64,000 bases of DNA from Siphonodentalium dalli. Lineage: Eukaryota > Mollusca > Scaphopoda > Gadilida > Siphonodentaliidae. Each line of letters starts with the position of its first letter. The stretch's first letter is position 1. The stretch spans positions 66,455,031 to 66,519,030 of the forward strand of contig CP136065.1 of NCBI GenBank assembly GCA_032622095.1, given 5' to 3'. This document shows positions 57,909-64,000 of the stretch, one piece after another. The notes under the pieces are model-generated. The model was not told the DNA's origin. It ran no database searches and saw nothing but the letters and a program-made list of their open reading frames with translations. The position numbers and the translations under genes are program-made.

Positions 57909-60900
57909 CAGGGATGTGCTCACGCCGGGCGGCGCCGGGCGGGGGCACCCACCACTCAAAACAATCGCCCGGGAGTCACTACGTTTTCAAACCAGTGCGC
58001 CCGGAACATTTTTACGATCACAACTGTACTCGCATTGTAAATTGTGCCGAGTTCTCTTGATGATAACGACATCTTGCATGTCTGATAGCGACGACATGTT
58101 GCCGTCTGAGGCATTTTAATGCCTCCTATAAAGCACATGGGGAACCTTGATTAATGAGGTGTCAAAAGGTCTGCGATGACCGGTGAATTTTATTACAAAG
58201 AGCCGACATAATCAAATACTTTCCGCGCGTGCTGAGCCGAAGGCACGCGCTGGAGTTAAAAGTCCCAAGGTGAATTTGAAACGTCCAGTTTCAATGATCC
58301 TAAGCCAAAACGATGTCGTTATTGAAATTTTTCACTCAAACTCCGAAAAGTAAAAAGCTGCTGGATGATGACAAAGCAAAACCTGTCGATACTACTGCAT
58401 CTGATAGCTCAGAATGCGATGGTTCCATTCAGAAAGAGAAGAAGAGAAAACCTGTCGATAATGTTGCACCAGATACCGTTAGACAAGAATGCGATGCTGT
58501 AATCCAGAAAGAGAAAAAGAGAAAGCTCCCAGAATCTGAACAGACAGAACCAAAATGATCGAAGCATGCCACGTCATTTAAAACATCATGGAACAAGGAT
58601 AGACCGTGGCTACTGTACGTGACAGATGTGGGCATGTTTTGTGAATTCTGTCGGAAGCATGACATGCGGCCATTTGACCGCGAGACATGGAACAAACAGC
58701 CATGTAAACGCCTTCGCTTAGAGAGCATTGTGGATCACGAGAAGTCGAATGCGCACAAAATTGCATCCAAGCTTAGCGTCGATGAACACGAAACAGACGT
58801 CAAGGAAACTATAGTTCCGTCGCTGTCAATGAACGACATGAGCAGAACTTTCGCATGCCTGTACTTCTTGTGCAAACAAAGAATTTCGCATACAACAAAC
58901 TTTGTACCTCTACTCGACCTCATGGACTATATGTCTCTGAATCTAAAAGAGAAAATTAGGATGGGGAAAAATGCACACTACACAAGCAGAAAGTCAATCC
59001 AGGAAATGTTAGCGTGCATATCGTCAGTAATCGAAGAAAACATCATGGAAAGACTTCGCTCATCAGTCAGTTATGCATTGATGTTTGACGAAACGACTGA
59101 TTGTGCTATTCAAGAGCAGATGATCGTGAGGGCTCGCTATGTACATTCAGGTGAAATTGTGACCAAATATCTCAAGATTATTCAGCCACTTGCATCATCC
59201 GATGGTTCAAACCAAGACCTCGTAGTTAGACTTGATGGCAAGAATATCGCCAAGAAAGTAACCGATTTCGTCAAAAGTAAAGATCTGTCATTCCAGAAAT
59301 TGAGAGCCATTGGTACAGATGGGGCCTCGACCATGGCTGGAAAGTTCAATGGCGCAGTTAAGCTGATTATAGATGAACAAGAAGCTGACCAAACTAAATT
59401 TCCCGAAGTCGATCGTTGTAAGGCCATCGGATGTCACTGTGCTGCCCATAAGCTAAACCTGGCAGCGTCACAGGCAGGCGACAAAGTTCCATATATCAAG
59501 AAATTTAAGGACATAATTCGGCAATTATATGACTTCTACGACAACAGCGCCGTTCGTGCTGCTGGGCTAAAAGCTGTTCAGGATCTGCTAGATGAACCAG
59601 CACTAAAGGTGTTAGAACCCTCTTCAACACGATGGCTTTCTATTGGGTTATGTGTGGCACGAATAAAGAAAACATTGGCCAGCATTATTATCAGCTTGGA
59701 GAGAGAATCTGAAGAACGAGGTGATGCCAAAGCTGCAGGTCTGAGCACGTTTATGTCGGACTTTCAATTTATTGCCACTCTACTTTTATTCTGTGATGTT
59801 CTGCCCAAAATCAACCGACTGTCCAAAATATTCCAGGACAGTGAACTTGATTATGCTCTTGTAGCTCCCGTTGTGCAATCAACAAGAAATCAAATCTCGA
59901 AAATGTCAGAAAGTGATTATGACGGTGACAACTTAAAAGAAATTTTGGCATACATCAATTCTTTGAAAGAAGCAGGCGTTAATGTAAGCTACAACAAACG
60001 AAATATTCGTGGAAAGGGTGACACTGAGAGTGAAATGGTGGACAAATATCGTTCTGACGTGAAGATTCCCTTCATTAACAATATTATTTCAAACTTGGAT
60101 AACAGATTTACCGATTCCGGTGTAATTACTTCATTCGGAATATTCAACCCTTCTCATATGGACAAACGAGATAAAGATTACGGAAAGAGCGAAATTCAGA
60201 CCCTCATTAACCAATTTGGCGGCTATTCAGTTGATGAGGCAAAGGAAGAATGGGATGATTTTCGGGAATATATGGCATTGAACATGGAGAAGATGAATAC
60301 TCGAGATGTTGTACGTGCTTTGACCGGGCATTCGAAAAACCCACTGAGAATGGTTTATCCAATAACATCACACCTGGCTGAAATATATCGAGTGGTACCA
60401 CCACATACCGCAGACGTTGAGCGTGATTTCAGCCAGATGAAACTGATCAAATCATGTCTCAGAAACCGCATGGTGGAGGAAACGTTAGACGCGGTCATGC
60501 GTATAGTAATTGAAGGACCGCCCCTGGAAGATTTCCCCTTCCACGATGCGGTTAAACTGTGGGCAGACGGAAAGAATAGGCGATTAAAAGTCCATTCCAT
60601 GAAAGTGTGACGTAACTGAAGTTGTATAAACAAACATTGTAAATAGACGACACTGTGTATAGTAAAAAGAAGGAAATCACGTGGGTAATATGACATAACG
60701 CGATTAGTACTCAGGCGATGATTGGCACGTGTTCGTGTGACGCTGTTGTTAGTTCTCGCCAAGACAGCCTTTGATATAATGCCGCCGTTTCAGTTTAGTG
60801 TACCGGATTAACCTGTTAAATAATTGGATTTATATAAAGAATATGCAGAGGATTCTTATACCGGGTGAGTTACACTGACTTTCAAATTATGTTCGCCCAA

Positions 60901-61096
60901 ATTTAAAATATGAAATGTCCCTATTTTATGATAATTTGTCAGAGGCCTTGTGGTGTATTTTACACCCGAAATGCAAGGAAAACGCGTTTGCGAGCGCTAA
61001 TAATCCAAATTTTCTTCCGAGTGGGCGAACCATGGTCGCCCAATCCGACCGATGACCCTCCCGCCCGGGACTATTTTGGGGATTGGCACATCCCTG
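57909..61096 (+). mobile_element. hAT DNA transposon, nearly intact (3188 bp)
   Basis: Terminal inverted repeats are CAGGGATGTGC at 57909 and GCACATCCCTG ending at 61096, with GC-rich subterminal regions. The element encloses a hAT transposase frame and is inserted in one arm of a double-hairpin element, whose two halves (57604-57908 and 61097-61221) flank it. The target-site duplication is imperfect; both flanks contain AGGTC. It lies in the PDS5 intron upstream of the first exon in the window. Confidence 0.88.
58313..60610 (+). pseudogene. hAT transposase with one in-frame TGA codon
   Basis: From ATG 58313 the frame runs 81 codons to TGA (58556-58558), then stays open in the same frame to the stop at 60610: 765 codons with one internal stop. 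In order it shows a Lys-rich N-terminus, then a BED/TTF-like zinc finger just after the stop (Cys110, Cys113, His142, His148 counting through it). It then has MFDETTD and GTDGAS, which carry catalytic-type Asp residues, then CHCAAHKLNLA and STRWLSIG. The C-terminal dimerisation motif ADVERDFSQMKLIKSCLRNR is well preserved. This is the ZNF862-like branch of hAT proteins as I recall it. Excision and integration of the element would be its role. The stop may be a real mutation, a read-through codon or a base error; no ATG near it restores the zinc finger, except one just before the first Cys. Confidence 0.9.
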
Positions 61097-61221
61097 AGGT
61101 CCCCAGAGGGGGAATTTGGTGATGCTAGCCTGCTGTGCGGGATAGCATCACTAAATTCACCCTCTGGGGGGGGGGGGGGGACCTCATTCTGCAAATGACA
61201 GACACACAATTTGTAGGCTTG

Positions 61222-61533
61222 TCAATATTAATTCCGTTTAAGCCTTTCATTACTAAATGGATTATCCGATACTGTCATAACAAGTGCACCACCCAGAGTA
61301 TCCCCTGCCAAAGTGTCTTTCTGCTGAGGTTTATTAATTTACCAGATGTGTCTTAATTCGAAAGATGTCTTAATCTGGCCAGTGATGACTGAATAAAACC
61401 TGCATGAATGTAAAAAAATTGGTTCATATTTGTTTGAGACTTTAGTAATCATTCAAATCCAATAAACAATGGCTGAGATATCTGCGGACTAAAAGAAATG
61501 ATTTCAAGATAAACAAGGAAGATTAACTCTTAA
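61222..61533. other. Noncoding stretch, no feature recognised
   Basis: Between double-hairpin element 12 and the 99-bp tandem repeat. No PDS5-like exon was found here. Confidence 0.55.
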
Positions 61534-61916
61534 ATGGGAAATGTGAACGTCATTTACCCCTCTTTGAAAACAGGCATGATGGTGAACATCCATACCAAAT
61601 TTCATTTAGATCTTAGGAAGGATAACTCTAAAATGGAAAATGTGAACGTCATTTACCCCTCTTTGAAAACAGGCATGATGGTGAACATCCATACCAAATT
61701 TCATTTAGATCTTAGGAAGGATAACTCTAAAATGGAAAATGTGAACGTCATTTACCGCTCTTTGAAAACAGGCATGATGGTGAACATCCATACCAAATTT
61801 CATTTAGATCTTAGGAAGGATAACTCTAAAATGGAATATGTGAACGTCATTTACCCCTCTTTGAAAACAGGCATGATGGTGAATATCCATACCAAATTTC
61901 ATTTAGATCCTATAAT
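61534..61916. repeat. Tandem repeat, 4 copies of 99 bp
   Basis: Copies start at 61534, 61633, 61732 and 61831; the unit includes ACCAAATTTCATTTAGATC, a motif of the dispersed mollusc-type repeats. The 99-bp length keeps a frame open, but this is not evidence for a protein. Confidence 0.95.
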
Positions 61917-61980
61917 CATTGGTTGAGATATATACACGGAGAGACAATAAACCCACATTTCCAGATAAACATTGATATAA

Positions 61981-62113
61981 ATATGGTGCTGGACATTTGT
62001 AGAATGAGGTCCCCATAGAATAAATTTGGCGATGCTAGTCCGCTGTGCGGGGTAGCATCACTAAATCACCCTCTGGGACCTCATTCTGTAAATGCCCAGC
62101 ACCATATCAGGCC
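61981..62113. mobile_element. Solo hairpin of the double-hairpin family
   Basis: A single hairpin with both outer termini (ATATGGTGCTGGACATTTG and AAATGCCCAGCACCATAT) but no core and no second hairpin. This is the smallest complete form in the window. Confidence 0.9.
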
Positions 62114-62581
62114 AGGTAGTGATGGAGGTGCCTGAGAACACATATTTAAATTTAAGTGCTTAATGCTCAAGAAGTATATGATTCAGTCCTTCCCAAAAGG
62201 AAAACACAGCTTAGCATTTAATTACTCCCACAATTCAGAAGATGGTGTAATATTGCTTCCCATACTATAATCGTAAGTTGGGTCTTTCTAAAACAAAATA
62301 TCATTGTGGGATAGAACTATGTCCAGTTACACTGTCATATTCCCATAATTGAACTGAGATGGGGAAAAGATCTAAATAAACCTTAAGTTAAAATAGTTCA
62401 ATATTGAATCAACGATTACAGTCACCATAAGCTATAGATAGACAGAATATATTTTATTAAAGTGACCTGTGTTTACATGTTTATATAACAAATAAAAGTA
62501 CAAAATATATATGCTTTTTGACAAGTGCAAATATTAGCACCCGTGAATAGAAAATGACGAGTGCATACTTGGGAAGGACTG
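62114..62581. other. Noncoding stretch with a MITE remnant
   Basis: Starts with GATGGAGGTGCCTGAGAACA, the right subterminal motif of the H4/H5 MITEs. The rest is unremarkable. Confidence 0.55.
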
Positions 62582-64000
62582 TAGTGTTGAAACGATTAAT
62601 CGACTAATCGAAATCGACGCGATTATTAAATTAGTCGATTCCGAAATCGACTAGTCGACTAGTCAGAACACACCCACCACCATTATGCCATCGCGAACGC
62701 AGTGCCGTTGCTGCCGTTACCGAATTACTGGACAATTTAAACAATCAGGCTATCGAAATACACAATCACAATTAGCTTGTTAAAGCCTTCTTTGTTGTCC
62801 CTTTGATGCGATAACCGCTTTCAGTACTTGGTGGTCATGCACGAGCGCGAAACCCAATGACCTCAACTCAATGTATTTGTCGGCGCTGCGGCGGCTTATT
62901 CTTTGAAGTTGAGACGGCCGGCTTTGATAATCAACTCCAAAGAATCAGCGCCTATCGCAACCGTGTCTATTTCGGCGTGATGGAATTGATCTGAGTGATA
63001 ACTGGTCAACGTGTTTGCAGGTGTGCAGGACTCAACTTCAATCAAGTTAGTTGCAAGGTGACATTATTAAGTTTAAAGTTTAATAACAAGTCCACAAATA
63101 TAAAGCCAACCCGCGGTCGGCCATGCTATGCATCGAATAGCATCGCGTATTTCGAACTAAACTGGCGAGTCACTTCGGAAATCCCACGTCGTTTATGGGC
63201 TGTGTTTGTGAAAAATTACAATGTATTTTAGCACCTCAAACTTAAATCCTTCGCGGAATTGGGCGGTGACAAAGCTGTTCCCAGAAACGTAATCTGGATG
63301 ACGCAAATTCCTGGAATCGGGCTAAATATAGAACTTACGACATCGCATTGAAATGTACTTTTAACATCGCCGGTCTGCGCCGTGTTATTTCTGAAACTGA
63401 CACGATCGATTTTGTATTCGGGGACTCGCGAGTAAAATTGTATATATTGTATATATATTTACAATGTACCAGGCACGAGAGACAATTATGTACGCGATCA
63501 AATCAAACAGTGAAAACACGTGCGTTTTGGTGGGAAAATGATTAAGCTATGTCATATCGTGACCTTGCAATGAATACAAGGAACAACATTATGTTCGCAA
63601 TGCATGGCCCATTTTTAATATATGCGGACTCTATATATACAGGGAACTTTACCACATTCTGTGTCCGATATATGTACATGACATCATTCTGCGAGCATAA
63701 AAGGCTTGTACGCACTACAGCTGTTATAACATTTATTTTGTAACTTTTGTTTGACTCTGTCGGAGATGAAGTTCGTTTCTCAAAATATCTTGCATTTCTT
63801 CATGTACGCCCGTTAAAGCCCCGTTTGTGAAGTCAATCGGTGACAAGCACACTGGGCAAGTTCGAAAACAACGATGTTCGATTGTATGTAAGAACCGGTA
63901 CGGCCCGGTAGACCATACCATATCAATTTTAAAGGAACATTTTTACACAAAACATATAGAATAATGCACCGGTTTCTGATTGTTGCACGCGCTTCCACTC
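62582..64000. mobile_element. hAT-like element, left end, runs off the window
   Basis: Starts TAGTGTTGAAACGATTAATC with repeated CGACTAGTCGACTAGTC motifs, a terminus I associate with hAT elements. The matching right end would be outside the window. No transposase frame is visible in these 1.4 kb. Confidence 0.5.

Larger units (their letters stand above)
57604..61221. mobile_element. Double-hairpin element 12, split by the hAT insertion
   Basis: The left part (57604-57908) has terminus AAGCCTGCAAATAGTGTGTC, a shortened first hairpin and a type I core. The right part (61097-61221) has the second hairpin with a 15-17 base G run and terminus ACACAATTTGTAGGCTTG. Together they form one element interrupted by the hAT transposon. 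The left terminus overlaps the acceptor of PDS5 exon 1. Confidence 0.88.

Noticed and set aside
61534-61926. 130-codon ORF of four 33-residue repeats
   Set aside because: The 99-bp unit is a noncoding tandem repeat with motifs shared by other dispersed repeats; no domain and no gene context.
63330-63460. Candidate upstream PDS5 exon ending at a GTAAGT donor
   Set aside because: The translation before the donor shows no similarity to the expected PDS5 segment and lies in a hAT-like element.

Overview
This window is genomic DNA from an animal, most likely a marine mollusc or another lophotrochozoan. Genes are split by GT-AG introns, codon use is eukaryotic and no operons are visible. Noncoding DNA is packed with dispersed modules containing 'GGCCATAACTC' and 'CGGACGGACGGAC' of the kind I associate with mollusc genomes. 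The phylum is an inference; the eukaryotic, metazoan character is clear.

One host gene spans almost everything. It is PDS5, the HEAT-repeat regulator of the cohesin ring, on the minus strand. I could place 23 consecutive coding exons, from 57608 (first exon in the window) down to the stop codon at 8871. They join without a phase conflict (3435 nt, 1144 codons plus stop). The encoded protein starts in the middle of the HEAT region, at about residue 285 of vertebrate PDS5, and runs to a charged, disordered C-terminal tail. Exons for the N-terminal part and the promoter must lie beyond 64000.

Introns make up over 90% of the window and are a mosaic of small DNA transposons, many with visible target-site duplications (TSDs). 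They include: (1) about a dozen copies of a roughly 430-bp element whose two ends are each a hairpin (the 'double-hairpin' family); (2) TTAA-flanked, piggyBac-like MITEs, most of which carry two copies of a strong hairpin, in three different terminal shells; (3) PIF/Harbinger-like elements (TAA or TTA duplications, GGCC-A-rich termini); (4) several hAT-like non-autonomous elements with 6-8 bp duplications; (5) one hAT element of 3.2 kb (57909-61096) whose transposase frame is open except for one TGA codon, inserted inside a double-hairpin element; (6) a 161-bp near-perfect palindrome bounded by TTAA.

Layout: 1-8870 is the region 3' of PDS5, full of MITEs; 8871-57608 is the PDS5 exon-intron array; 57609-61221 is a double-hairpin element split by the hAT element; 61222-64000 is upstream intron or flank with a 99-bp tandem repeat, a solo hairpin and the start of another hAT-like element. 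Several elements sit within 10-60 bp of PDS5 exons, and one terminus appears to supply a splice acceptor. A second oddity is a tandem array of five copies of an exon end plus its splice donor (45611-45910).
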